Positions 16,809 through 24,828 of a stretch of DNA of 64,000 nt are shown in pieces (the stretch's first letter is position 1; each line of letters begins with the position of its first letter). The DNA is taken from NCBI RefSeq assembly GCF_024199945.1, contig NZ_JANADP010000001.1, positions 3,162,001 through 3,226,000 of the forward strand. The letters run 5' to 3'. The stretch comes from Bradyrhizobium sp. CCGUVB4N (GTDB lineage: Bacteria > Pseudomonadota > Alphaproteobacteria > Rhizobiales > Xanthobacteraceae). Below the pieces are notes generated by a model, which saw nothing but the letters and a program-made list of their open reading frames with translations, made no database searches and was not told the DNA's origin. A program made the position numbers and the translations under genes.

Positions 16809-16893
16809 CGTCATCGCGAGGTTCGAAGCGCCGAAGCAATCCAGAGGCTTTCTGCGGAAAGAGCCTGGATTGCTTCGCTTCGCTCGCAATGAC
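16809..16893. repeat. Palindromic intergenic repeat (GAAGCAATCC type)
   Basis: Outer arms CGTCATCGCGAG (16809-16820) and CTCGCAATGACG (16882-16893), with nested GAAGCAATCC/GGATTGCTTC arms and an apical hairpin CTTTC-TGCG-GAAAG (16848-16861). It is a REP-like element of the kind scattered through Bradyrhizobium and Rhodopseudomonas genomes. Confidence 0.8.
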
Positions 16894-16911
16894 GAGTAGG
16901 GTGACGCAGTG

Positions 16912-18198
16912 ATGAATCCACCCGCCAGCTTCTCCTTTGATACTCCGGGCGATGCCGAACGCGCGGCCGAGTTGCGCCGCGTCAAGGCGCTGGCGACGCT
17001 GGTGCTGGCATCGACATTGGCGCTGTTCATCGTCGCGAAGTGGCTGTTGCCCGTGCACCCCGTGTTCGGCTTCATCGCCGCCTTCGCGGAGGCTGCAACC
17101 ATCGGCGGGCTCGCCGACTGGTATGCCGTGGTCGCGCTGTTCAAGCGGCCGCTGGGCCTGCCGATCCCGCACACCGCGATCATCCAAAGCAACCAGGCTC
17201 GCATCGCCGACAAGCTCGGCGAGTTCATCCAGGTCCACTTCCTCGAGGCCGGCCCGGTCGAAGCCAAGTTGAATGAGATCGACTTTGGCTTCTTCGTTGC
17301 CGACTGGCTGCGCGACCGCAAGCGCAGCGACGATCTTGCGCGCTTCGCGTTGCGCCTTCTGCCGGAAGCCGTCTCTGCAACGGAAAGCTCCGGCCTGATG
17401 ACCTTCATCATCCGGCGCATGTCCTCGCAACTCCAGGCGATCGATCTCGCGCCGCTCGTCGCCGGCACGCTGCGTGGCTTCGTTGCGGAGGGGCGGCACC
17501 AGATCCTGTTCGACGATCTCCTGCGCGTGATGCACGAGACGCTGAACCAGAAAGAGACGATGGCGATGATCCGCGAGAAGGTGCGCGCGGAGTTGCCGAC
17601 CCTGCTCAAGCTCTATCGCGCCGACAAGTTTCTGGTGACCAAGATCGTGTCGTCGGCGACCGCCTTCTTCAATGAAGTGCGCAGCGATCCCAAGCATCCG
17701 TTCCGCGGCGAGTTCGACCGCATGGTGCTGAGCTTCGTCGACCGGCTCGGCACCGACCAGGCCTATGTCGATCGCATCGACGGATTGAAACGCGATCTGC
17801 TGGCGCGTCCCGAGCTTGCCGATCTGGCCCGCACCGTCTGGACCAACACGCGCTCATTCATCGAGCGCAGTGCGTCCGGTGAAACGCAGGTGCTTCAGCA
17901 TCATCTCGCCGGGATGTTCGTTTCGGCCGGCGATGCGCTCGCCGGCGATGCCGAGCTGCGTGGCGAGATCAACAAGGGCCTGGTGACGGTGCTGCGCAGT
18001 TTCGTCGCCGACCAGAAGAGCGGCGTCTCGACCTTCATCTCCGACCAGGTCAAGGCATGGGACATGGCGCAGCTGATTTCGCTGATCGAAATCAACATCG
18101 GGCGCGACCTGCAATACATCCGCTTCAACGGCTCGCTGATCGGCGGGCTCGCTGGTCTTGTGCTCTACTCCGTAGAATTCCTGCTCCGATTGTTGTGA
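16912..18198 (+). CDS. DUF445 family membrane protein
   Basis: A 428-aa DUF445 protein. An N-terminal helix (about residues 27-50) is followed by the family signature GFIAAFAEAATIGGLADWYAVVALFKRPLGLPIPHTAII, a long helical cytoplasmic or periplasmic body, and a C-terminal membrane helix (LIGGLAGLVLYSVEFLLRLL). Both ends are therefore membrane anchored. A GTG three bases upstream is an alternative start. Function of the family is unknown; members are widespread inner-membrane proteins. It follows the palindromic repeat directly. Confidence 0.9.
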   Translation: MNPPASFSFDTPGDAERAAELRRVKALATLVLASTLALFIVAKWLLPVHPVFGFIAAFAEAATIGGLADWYAVVALFKRPLGLPIPHTAIIQSNQARIADKLGEFIQVHFLEAGPVEAKLNEIDFGFFVADWLRDRKRSDDLARFALRLLPEAVSATESSGLMTFIIRRMSSQLQAIDLAPLVAGTLRGFVAEGRHQILFDDLLRVMHETLNQKETMAMIREKVRAELPTLLKLYRADKFLVTKIVSSATAFFNEVRSDPKHPFRGEFDRMVLSFVDRLGTDQAYVDRIDGLKRDLLARPELADLARTVWTNTRSFIERSASGETQVLQHHLAGMFVSAGDALAGDAELRGEINKGLVTVLRSFVADQKSGVSTFISDQVKAWDMAQLISLIEINIGRDLQYIRFNGSLIGGLAGLVLYSVEFLLRLL

Positions 18199-18400
18199 CT
18201 TTTGCGTCACGCCCGTTAGCATTAACGCGCAGGCCTATTGTGGCGTCGTGCTGCAGCGGGTTGAATGTCGGGAACCGGCCGCCTAGCTGATTCATGTTGC
18301 GCTGCGGAACGTTCAAGAAGCCGGCGTATTGGAATCCATGCCCATTGCCGGCATCGCGGCCGGCGGGCTCTTCAGGAATTCTTGCCCAAGGGATCCATTG

Positions 18401-19171
18401 ATGACCGCTACTGCCCAGACGCTGCGTCCGCCGTCCCGTACTCTGATGTTTCTGGAAGGGCGCGCGATCCACGAGTTCGGTGCATTCCTCGGCGCGCTGC
18501 CGCTCTTGAGCCTCGCGCCGCGCGGCGATGGGCATCCGGTGCTGGTGCTGCCGGGCCTGGTGGCCTCCGACGTCTCCACGCGTGCACTGCGCTCGTTTCT
18601 GACCAGCAAGGGCTATGCGGTGAGCGGCTGGCGTCAGGGCCGCAATTACGGCCTGCGCGAGGGCGTGCAGCACGCGATGGTCGATCTGGTCGAGGAGCTC
18701 AGCGACAAGCACGGCCGCAAGATCAGCCTGGTCGGCTGGAGCCTGGGCGGTCTCTATGCGCGCCAGCTTGCCAAGATGATGCCCGAGCGCGTGCGTCAGG
18801 TGATCACGCTCGGCAGCCCCTTTGCCGGCGATCCCCGGTCGACCAATGCATGGCAGGTCTATGAGTGGGTAAGCGGGCAGAAGTCTGATCGGGTCGATCC
18901 TCAGTTCGGCGGCGAGCTTGCCGTGCCGCCGCCGGTGCCGACCACCGCCATCTTCAGCCGCACCGATGGCGTCTGCGCCTGGCAAGGCTGCATGGAGAAG
19001 GCGGGCGCGCAGACCGAGAGTATCGAGGTCGAGAGCAGCCATTGCGGCATGGGCCATCATCCCGCCGTCGTCTATGCCGTCGCCGACCGTCTCGCGCAGA
19101 AGGAAGGCCAGTGGCGGCCGTTCGATCGCAGCGGCTGGCGCAGCCTCGTGTATCCCGATCCGCACAGGTAG
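18401..19171 (+). CDS. Alpha/beta hydrolase, lipase-like (paralogue B)
   Basis: A 256-aa serine hydrolase with nucleophile elbow GWSLGG near residue 118, acid in FSRTDGVCAW and His in SHCGMGHHP. It is closely similar along its length to the hydrolase at 4827-5627, sharing LAPRGDGHPVL/APRGDGHPVL, ISLVGWSLGGLYAR, VITLGSPFAGD and the VADRLAQ-FDR ending. The ATG at 18401 is preferred because the similarity begins after it. Unlike paralogue A it has no DUF6489 partner. The 202-base gap before it holds nothing recognised. Probable esterase or lipase. Confidence 0.85.
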   Translation: MTATAQTLRPPSRTLMFLEGRAIHEFGAFLGALPLLSLAPRGDGHPVLVLPGLVASDVSTRALRSFLTSKGYAVSGWRQGRNYGLREGVQHAMVDLVEELSDKHGRKISLVGWSLGGLYARQLAKMMPERVRQVITLGSPFAGDPRSTNAWQVYEWVSGQKSDRVDPQFGGELAVPPPVPTTAIFSRTDGVCAWQGCMEKAGAQTESIEVESSHCGMGHHPAVVYAVADRLAQKEGQWRPFDRSGWRSLVYPDPHR

Positions 19172-19214
19172 AAAGCGCATGCGCGGCTGCTTATCCTGGT
19201 AGAGGACAGTCACC

Positions 19215-19619
19215 TTGGGTGCTTGGGGAACTGGCGTTTTTGATAACGATGGCGCCTGCGATTTCGCATTCACTGTTGCTGAGGGCGGTGGCATCGACAC
19301 CTTGACCGAAGCAATCGATCGTGTGGCATCGATTGGAAATGGTTACCTTGAAGCTCCGGACGCTGAGGATTGCCTTGCTGCCGCCGACATCATTGCGAGA
19401 TTGAGGGGGAGTCCCGGGGAGCAGACGGCGTATACAGCCAAGATAGATTCGTGGATCGCCAACTCGAAGGCCACGATTTCGGATGAGTTGGCAGAGAATG
19501 CCAAACGGTCAGTCGCCCGAATTCTCGTCGAACCTTCCGAGCTCCTCGAACTCTGGGGTGAGTCTCGAGATTTCGACGATTGGAAGCGTCGCGTAGAGGA
19601 AGTGATCCTACGCCTCTAG
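19215..19619 (+). CDS. DUF4259 domain-containing protein
   Basis: A 134-aa protein beginning MGAWGTGVFDNDGACDF, the signature of the DUF4259 family. It starts at TTG. Base composition is visibly lower in GC than its neighbours and the codon choice is less biased (many GAT, GAA, ATT), which hints at acquisition. Some DUF4259 proteins lie near toxin or immunity genes, but nothing of that kind is seen here. Function unknown. Confidence 0.8.
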   Translation: MGAWGTGVFDNDGACDFAFTVAEGGGIDTLTEAIDRVASIGNGYLEAPDAEDCLAAADIIARLRGSPGEQTAYTAKIDSWIANSKATISDELAENAKRSVARILVEPSELLELWGESRDFDDWKRRVEEVILRL

Positions 19620-19699
19620 ACTGCCTGCCGTGCTGCCAAGGAAGCGACATCCCATTGATTGGATTGTTCGCCCCACGCAAATCGCGCTATGCGTGAAGC

Positions 19700-20566
19700 A
19701 TGGCGCATCCGCTCTCTCGCATTATCGACCAGCTCAAGCGTGAGCCGTCACGCACGGGCTCCATCGTCATCACCATGTTCGGCGATGCCGTCGTGCCGCG
19801 CGGTGGTTCGGTGTGGCTTGGCACGCTGCTGGCGTTCTTCGAGGGCCTCGATATCGACGGCAGCGTGGTGCGCACCGCGATGTCGCGGCTCGCTGCCGAT
19901 GGCTGGCTGACCCGCGAAAAGGTCGGTCGCAACAGCTTTTATCGTCTGGCCGAGAAGGGCCGCGAGACGTTCGAGGCCGCGACGCGCCACATCTACGATC
20001 CGCCGCCGTCGGACTGGACCGGTCGCTTCGAGCTGCTGCTGATCGGCAATGGCTGGGATCGCGATGCCTCGCGCGAGGCGCTGCGCGATGCCGGCTTCGG
20101 CAGCCCTCTGCCTGGCGTCTGGGTCGCTCCGTCGGGCGTTCCGGTGCCGGAGGAGGCTGCGGGCGCCATCCGGCTCGAAGTCTCGGCTGAGGATGACAGC
20201 GGGCGCCGCCTGCTCAGCGCGAGCTGGCCGCTGGAGCGCACTGCGGATGCCTATCTGAAGTTCATGAAGACGTTCGAGCCGCTGCGCGCCGCGATCGCGC
20301 GCGGCACGGTGCTATCGGAGGCCGATGCCTTCACCGCGCGCATCCTGCTGATCCACTATTACCGCCGCGTCGTTCTGCGCGATCCGCTGCTGCCGGAGAG
20401 TCTTCTGCCGGCGGATTGGCCGGGCAGAGCTGCCCGCGAGCTCTGCGGCGAGATCTATCGCGCGCTGCTGGCGCCGTCCGAACAATGGCTTGATAGCCAT
20501 GGAACCAACGAGAAGGGGGCGCTTCCGCCGGCGAGAAAGCTTCTGGAGAGGAGGTTCGAGGCCTGA
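19700..20566 (+). CDS. paaX: PaaX family transcriptional repressor of phenylacetate catabolism
   Basis: A 288-aa PaaX-type repressor. An N-terminal winged helix (SVVRTAMSRLAADGWLTREKVGRNSFYRLAEKG, about residues 53-85) is followed by the PaaX central domain (GWDRDASREALRDAGFGSPLPGVWVAP) and the C-terminal domain. In other bacteria PaaX binds paa promoters and is released by phenylacetyl-CoA. It is codirectional with and 76 bases upstream of paaA, so it probably controls the next seven genes. The length matches the family (about 300 aa). Confidence 0.93.
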   Translation: MAHPLSRIIDQLKREPSRTGSIVITMFGDAVVPRGGSVWLGTLLAFFEGLDIDGSVVRTAMSRLAADGWLTREKVGRNSFYRLAEKGRETFEAATRHIYDPPPSDWTGRFELLLIGNGWDRDASREALRDAGFGSPLPGVWVAPSGVPVPEEAAGAIRLEVSAEDDSGRRLLSASWPLERTADAYLKFMKTFEPLRAAIARGTVLSEADAFTARILLIHYYRRVVLRDPLLPESLLPADWPGRAARELCGEIYRALLAPSEQWLDSHGTNEKGALPPARKLLERRFEA

Positions 20567-20587
20567 TTTATATGTTACAGAAATATC

Positions 20588-20615
20588 TTGCATGAAGTAA
20601 TTTTTGTTATATATT
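20588..20615 (+). promoter_or_regulatory. Putative paa operon promoter
   Basis: The paaX-paaA gap is strongly AT-rich. TTGCAT (20588-20593) and TATATT (20610-20615), spaced by 16 bases, form a plausible sigma-70 promoter 28 bases before the paaA ATG. PaaX would be expected to bind here, but I could not find a confident match to a known PaaX box. Confidence 0.45.
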
Positions 20616-20642
20616 GCCTCCCAACAAAACGGGAGGATGCGC

Positions 20643-21635
20643 ATGTATACCCAGGCGCTGAACACGGCCGAGACCGACGATCGCGGTCTTGAGGACGCGG
20701 CCAAGGCCGCGCAGTTCCAGGCTCGCATCGATGCCGAAGAGCGCATCGAGCCGAACGACTGGATGCCGGCTGCCTATCGCAAGACGCTCACCCGCCAGAT
20801 CTCCCAGCACGCTCATTCCGAAATCGTCGGCATGCTGCCCGAAGGCAACTGGATCACGCGCGCGCCGACGCTGCGCCGCAAGGCGGCGCTGCTCGCCAAG
20901 GTGCAGGACGAATGCGGCCACGGGCTCTATCTCTATGCGGCTGCCGAGACGCTCGGCACCTCGCGCGAGGAGCTGGTCGACGCCATGCTGGCCGGCAAGG
21001 CCAAATATTCCTCGATCTTCAACTATCCGACGCTGACCTGGGCCGACATCGGCACCATCGGCTGGCTGGTCGACGGCGCCGCCATCATGAACCAGATTCC
21101 GCTGTGCCGCTGCTCCTACGGTCCCTATGCGCGCGCCATGATCCGCGTCTGCAAGGAGGAATCGTTTCACCAGCGCCAGGGCTACGAGATCATGCTGACG
21201 TTGTGCCGCGGCTCGGACGAGCAGAAGGCGATGGCGCAGGACGCACTGGACCGCTGGTGGTGGCCGGTGCTGATGATGTTCGGCCCGCCGGACGCGACCA
21301 GCCAGCACAGCGACACCTCGACGAAGTGGAAGATCAAGCGCTTCTCCAATGACGAGCTGCGCCAGAAGTTCGTCGATGCCACGGTGCCGCAGGCGCAATA
21401 TCTCGGCCTCACCATTCCCGATCCCGACATGACCCAGGATGCCGATGGCCACTGGCGCTATAGCGAGATCGACTGGACCGAATTCAAGCAGGTGCTCGCC
21501 GGCAATGGCCCCTGCAATCGCGACCGCATGGCCGCGCGCCGCAAGTCGCACGCCGAAGGCGCCTGGGTGCGCGAGGCCGCTGCCGCCTATGCAGCCAAGC
21601 GCGCGCAGCGCCAGACCGCGCAAGCTGCGGAATAA
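20643..21635 (+). CDS. paaA: 1,2-phenylacetyl-CoA epoxidase subunit PaaA
   Basis: A 330-aa catalytic subunit of the phenylacetyl-CoA epoxidase, a di-iron oxygenase. Iron-ligand motifs are visible: Glu and His in [12 protein letters not shown] and Glu and His in [13 protein letters not shown]. The ATG at 20643 lies 6 bases after GGGAGG; an ATG at 20637 overlaps that site. With PaaB, C, D and E it converts phenylacetyl-CoA to the ring 1,2-epoxide. It is the first structural gene of the operon. Confidence 0.97.
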   Translation: MYTQALNTAETDDRGLEDAAKAAQFQARIDAEERIEPNDWMPAAYRKTLTRQISQHAHSEIVGMLPEGNWITRAPTLRRKAALLAKVQDECGHGLYLYAAAETLGTSREELVDAMLAGKAKYSSIFNYPTLTWADIGTIGWLVDGAAIMNQIPLCRCSYGPYARAMIRVCKEESFHQRQGYEIMLTLCRGSDEQKAMAQDALDRWWWPVLMMFGPPDATSQHSDTSTKWKIKRFSNDELRQKFVDATVPQAQYLGLTIPDPDMTQDADGHWRYSEIDWTEFKQVLAGNGPCNRDRMAARRKSHAEGAWVREAAAAYAAKRAQRQTAQAAE

Positions 21636-21645
21636 GGAGATCGAT

Positions 21646-21933
21646 ATGGCCACGCCGAATACGCCGCTGTGGGAAGTCTTCATTCGCAGCCGCAACGGGC
21701 TCGCGCACAAGCATGTCGGCTCGCTGCATGCAAGCGATGCCACCATGGCGCTGCAAGCCGCACGCGACATCTACACCCGCCGCGGCGAGGGCCTGTCGAT
21801 CTGGGTCGTGCCGTCGACTGCGATCACCGCGAGCGACCCCGCCGAGAAGGGCATGATGTTCGAGCCGGCGGAATCGAAGATCTACCGGCATCCGACGTTT
21901 TATGAGGTGCCGGAAGAAGTGGGACATATGTGA
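21646..21933 (+). CDS. paaB: 1,2-phenylacetyl-CoA epoxidase subunit PaaB
   Basis: A 95-aa small subunit of the epoxidase complex, starting with the family form PLWEVFIRSRNGLAHKHVGSLHA. It is needed for complex assembly and electron transfer in characterised systems. It lies 10 bases after paaA with an AAGGAGA ribosome site, and its TGA overlaps the ATG of paaC. Confidence 0.96.
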   Translation: MATPNTPLWEVFIRSRNGLAHKHVGSLHASDATMALQAARDIYTRRGEGLSIWVVPSTAITASDPAEKGMMFEPAESKIYRHPTFYEVPEEVGHM

Positions 21934-22709
21934 TGCCCGCCGCAAACATCCAGGTCTCCGAAACGCCACTCGTGCTCTACGCCCTGCGTCGCGCCGACGA
22001 TGCGCTGATCCTCGGGCACCGGCTGTCGGAATGGTGCGGGCACGCGCCGATGATGGAAGAGGACATGGCGCTCTCCAACATCGCGCTCGACCTCATCGGG
22101 CAGGCCCGCGAGCTCTACAGCTACGCCGCCAAGACCGAAGGCAGGGATAACGACGAGGACAAGCTCGCCTATTTGCGCGACGTCAGGCAGTACCGAAACC
22201 TGCTGCTGGTCGAGCAGCCGAACGGCGATTTCGCCCAGACCCTGGTGCGGCAGTTCTTTTATTCGGCCTTCGCCGATCTCTACTGGCGCGCCATGATGAC
22301 CTCGCGCGACGCGACGCTCGCGGCGATCGCCGCCAAGTCGGAGAAGGAGAGCGCCTATCATCTGCGCCATGCCTCGGAATGGATCATCCGGCTCGGTGAT
22401 GGCACGGAAGAAAGCCACGTCCGCGCGCAAGCCGCGATCGATCACCTCTGGGCCTTCACGGGCGAAATGTTTGCCGTCGATGAAGGTGAGCGTGCCCTGA
22501 TCCATGCCGGCATTGCCGTGGATCCCGGCACCTTGCGTGGCCGCTGGCTGACGACACTGTCCGATGTCGTTGGTGAAGCAACGCTTCACTTGCCCCAAAA
22601 CGACTGGATGCAGCAGGGTGGCCGTGCAGGCCGCCACAGCGAGCATCTCGGCCATCTGCTGTCCGAGCTGCAATCGATGCAACGCACTTTCCCGGGGCAG
22701 GCATGGTGA
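21933..22709 (+). CDS. paaC: 1,2-phenylacetyl-CoA epoxidase subunit PaaC
   Basis: A 258-aa structural partner of PaaA, with a ferritin-like fold but without a working di-iron site. Typical segments are YALRRADDALILGHRLSEWCGHAPMMEEDMALSNIALDLIGQAR and YHLRHASEWIIRLGDGTEESH. The ATG at 21933 shares bases with the paaB stop (TGATG); a GTG three bases earlier is possible. It ends 7 bases inside paaD. Confidence 0.96.
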   Translation: MPAANIQVSETPLVLYALRRADDALILGHRLSEWCGHAPMMEEDMALSNIALDLIGQARELYSYAAKTEGRDNDEDKLAYLRDVRQYRNLLLVEQPNGDFAQTLVRQFFYSAFADLYWRAMMTSRDATLAAIAAKSEKESAYHLRHASEWIIRLGDGTEESHVRAQAAIDHLWAFTGEMFAVDEGERALIHAGIAVDPGTLRGRWLTTLSDVVGEATLHLPQNDWMQQGGRAGRHSEHLGHLLSELQSMQRTFPGQAW

Positions 22710-23206
22710 CGGTGCTGGAGCACGAGAGCGAGTTGCACCGGCGCGCCTGGGACGCGGCGGGGAGCGTTGTCGACCCCGAAATTCCGGTGCTGACCATCGC
22801 CGATCTCGGCGTGCTCCGCGATGTCGTTCTCGACGGCGATCAGGTCGAGGTCGCGATCACGCCGACTTATTCGGGCTGTCCGGCCATGAACATGATCGCG
22901 CTCGAAATCGAGATCGCGCTGGAACGCGCAGGCTTCCGCGAGCCCAAAGTGCGCACCGTGCTGTCGCCGGCCTGGACCACCGATTGGATGAGCGAAGAGG
23001 GACGCCGGAAGCTGCACGCCTACGGCATCGCGCCGCCGCAATCGTCACACTCGCGTCGCGCGTTGTTCGGCGAGCAGGCCATCACGTGCCCACAATGCAA
23101 TTCGAGGGAGACCGAGCTGCTGTCCGAATTCGGCTCGACCTCCTGCAAGGCGCTTTGGCGCTGCAAGTCCTGCCGTGAACCCTTCGACTATTTCAAGTGT
23201 CATTGA
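22703..23206 (+). CDS. paaD: PaaD, epoxidase maturation protein
   Basis: A 167-aa protein. Its N-terminal MIP18/DUF59-like domain (VVDPEIPVLTIADLGVLRDV, with PTYSGCPAMNMI) is followed by a C-terminal zinc-ribbon-like cluster of Cys pairs (CPQC, CKSC) and a final FKCH. PaaD is thought to help assemble iron centres of the epoxidase. It overlaps paaC by 7 bases (ATGGTGA), giving tight coupling. Confidence 0.95.
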   Translation: MVTVLEHESELHRRAWDAAGSVVDPEIPVLTIADLGVLRDVVLDGDQVEVAITPTYSGCPAMNMIALEIEIALERAGFREPKVRTVLSPAWTTDWMSEEGRRKLHAYGIAPPQSSHSRRALFGEQAITCPQCNSRETELLSEFGSTSCKALWRCKSCREPFDYFKCH

Positions 23207-23208
23207 CC

Positions 23209-24291
23209 ATGTCAGCAGCCGCACCGCGCTTCCATCGCCTGGCCGTCAACGATCTCCGCCGCGAGTCGTCGGACGCCGTTTCGATGACGTTCGCCATCCC
23301 GCGCGAACTTGCCGACGACTATGCGTTCAGCCCCGGCCAGTATCTCACGCTGCGCACCACGCTCGACGGTGAGGAGGTGCGCCGCTCGTACTCGATCTGC
23401 TCGGGCCCCGACGACGGCGAAATCCGCATCGCCGTGAAGAAAGTCGACGGCGGCGCGTTCTCGAGCTGGGCGGCAGACGAGTTGAAGCATGGCGACGAGC
23501 TCGACGTCATGACGCCGACGGGCCGTTTCGGCGTCGTCTCTCCGGCCGAAGCCGGGCGCATCCATGTCGGCTTTGCCGCAGGCTCCGGCATTACGCCGAT
23601 CCTGTCGATCGTCAAAGGCGTGCTGGCGCGTGAACCGGACAGCCGCTTCTTCCTTTTCTACGGCAACCGCGCGACTGACAACATCATGTTCCTCGAGGCG
23701 CTCGAGGAGCTGAAAGACCGCTTCATCGACCGCCTCTCGATCTTCCATGTCATCTCCGGCGAGGAGCAGGACATCCCGATCCTGCATGGCCGGCTCGATG
23801 GGGACAAGGTGAGGGTGCTGTTGCGCTCGCTGGTGCCGGCCGAAAGCGTCGATCACGTCTTCGTCTGCGGGCCATCAGGCATGAGCGACGAGATCGAGGC
23901 GACTTGCCGCGACCTCGGCATCGCTGACGATCGCATCCACGTCGAACGCTTCGTGTCCGAGTTCGGCGGCAAGCCGCGACCGAAGAAGGCCGTCGCCGCC
24001 GATGTGCCGCCGAAAGCGATCGCCTCCCTGATCATCGATGGCAAGCGGCGGGATGTGCCGGTTGCCGAGGACGAGGCGATCCTCGATGCTGCGTTGCGCG
24101 CCGGCGTCGATCTTCCCTTCGCCTGCAAGGGCGGCATGTGCTCGACCTGCCGCGCCAAACTGGTCGAGGGCGAGGCGCCGATGGACCTCAATTATTCGCT
24201 GGAGCCGTGGGAGCTGAAGGCCGGCTTTGTGCTCACCTGCCAGGCCAAGCCATCGTCGGAGCGGGTCGTGGTCGATTACGACCACGTTTGA
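23209..24291 (+). CDS. paaE: 1,2-phenylacetyl-CoA epoxidase reductase PaaE
   Basis: A 360-aa electron-transfer subunit that passes electrons from NADPH to the PaaA di-iron centre. The order is FAD-binding domain (RRSYSICSGP), NAD(P)-binding domain (GFAAGSGITPILSIVKG) and C-terminal plant-type [2Fe-2S] ferredoxin (FACKGGMCSTC plus a later VLTC, four Cys ligands). The ATG at 23209 follows the paaD stop by 2 bases. Confidence 0.96.
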   Translation: MSAAAPRFHRLAVNDLRRESSDAVSMTFAIPRELADDYAFSPGQYLTLRTTLDGEEVRRSYSICSGPDDGEIRIAVKKVDGGAFSSWAADELKHGDELDVMTPTGRFGVVSPAEAGRIHVGFAAGSGITPILSIVKGVLAREPDSRFFLFYGNRATDNIMFLEALEELKDRFIDRLSIFHVISGEEQDIPILHGRLDGDKVRVLLRSLVPAESVDHVFVCGPSGMSDEIEATCRDLGIADDRIHVERFVSEFGGKPRPKKAVAADVPPKAIASLIIDGKRRDVPVAEDEAILDAALRAGVDLPFACKGGMCSTCRAKLVEGEAPMDLNYSLEPWELKAGFVLTCQAKPSSERVVVDYDHV

Positions 24292-24346
24292 CAGTGTTGG
24301 CCAACCAGCAGAACATCATGAGCAAGCAATTGGCCGGGAGAAGCGC

Positions 24347-24796
24347 GTGAACGTCAAAGCCGCCCTGTCGCCTGAAGATGTTGCCCGCGCCTGCGCCGAT
24401 GCGATGTGGGCGGAGGACGATGCCTCCAAGGGCCTCGGCATGGAGATCGTCGAGGTCGGCCCGGGCTATGCGACGCTCGCCATGACGGTGCGGCCGGACA
24501 TGGTCAACGGCCAGCGCATCGCACATGGCGGCTTCATCTTCACGCTCGCCGATTCCGCGTTCGCTTTTGCCTGCAACTCCCACAACGATCGTGTGGTCGC
24601 CGCACAAGGCCAGATCACGTTTATCAAGCCCGGCAAGCTCGGCGACCGCCTCGTTGCGAAGGCACGCGAGGTCACCCGAAGCGGCCGCTCCGGCATCTAC
24701 GACGTGCGCGTCACCGCAGGCGACACCGTCATCGCAGAATTCCGCGGGCATTCGCGTGTCATTCCCGGCACGTGGCTGCCGGCGCAAGACCAATAA
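24347..24796 (+). CDS. paaI: Hydroxyphenylacetyl-CoA thioesterase PaaI
   Basis: A 149-aa hotdog-fold thioesterase that removes dead-end CoA esters in the phenylacetate pathway. Conserved block: NGQRIAHGGFIFTLADSAFAFACNSHN. GTG at 24347 is chosen because GGGAG lies 8 bases upstream and the family N-terminus begins just after. A longer frame runs back into paaE but has no ribosome site. It lies 55 bases after paaE. Confidence 0.93.
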   Translation: MNVKAALSPEDVARACADAMWAEDDASKGLGMEIVEVGPGYATLAMTVRPDMVNGQRIAHGGFIFTLADSAFAFACNSHNDRVVAAQGQITFIKPGKLGDRLVAKAREVTRSGRSGIYDVRVTAGDTVIAEFRGHSRVIPGTWLPAQDQ

Positions 24797-24828
24797 GCAG
24801 AAGAACACATCAATGTGGGGAGACGAAG

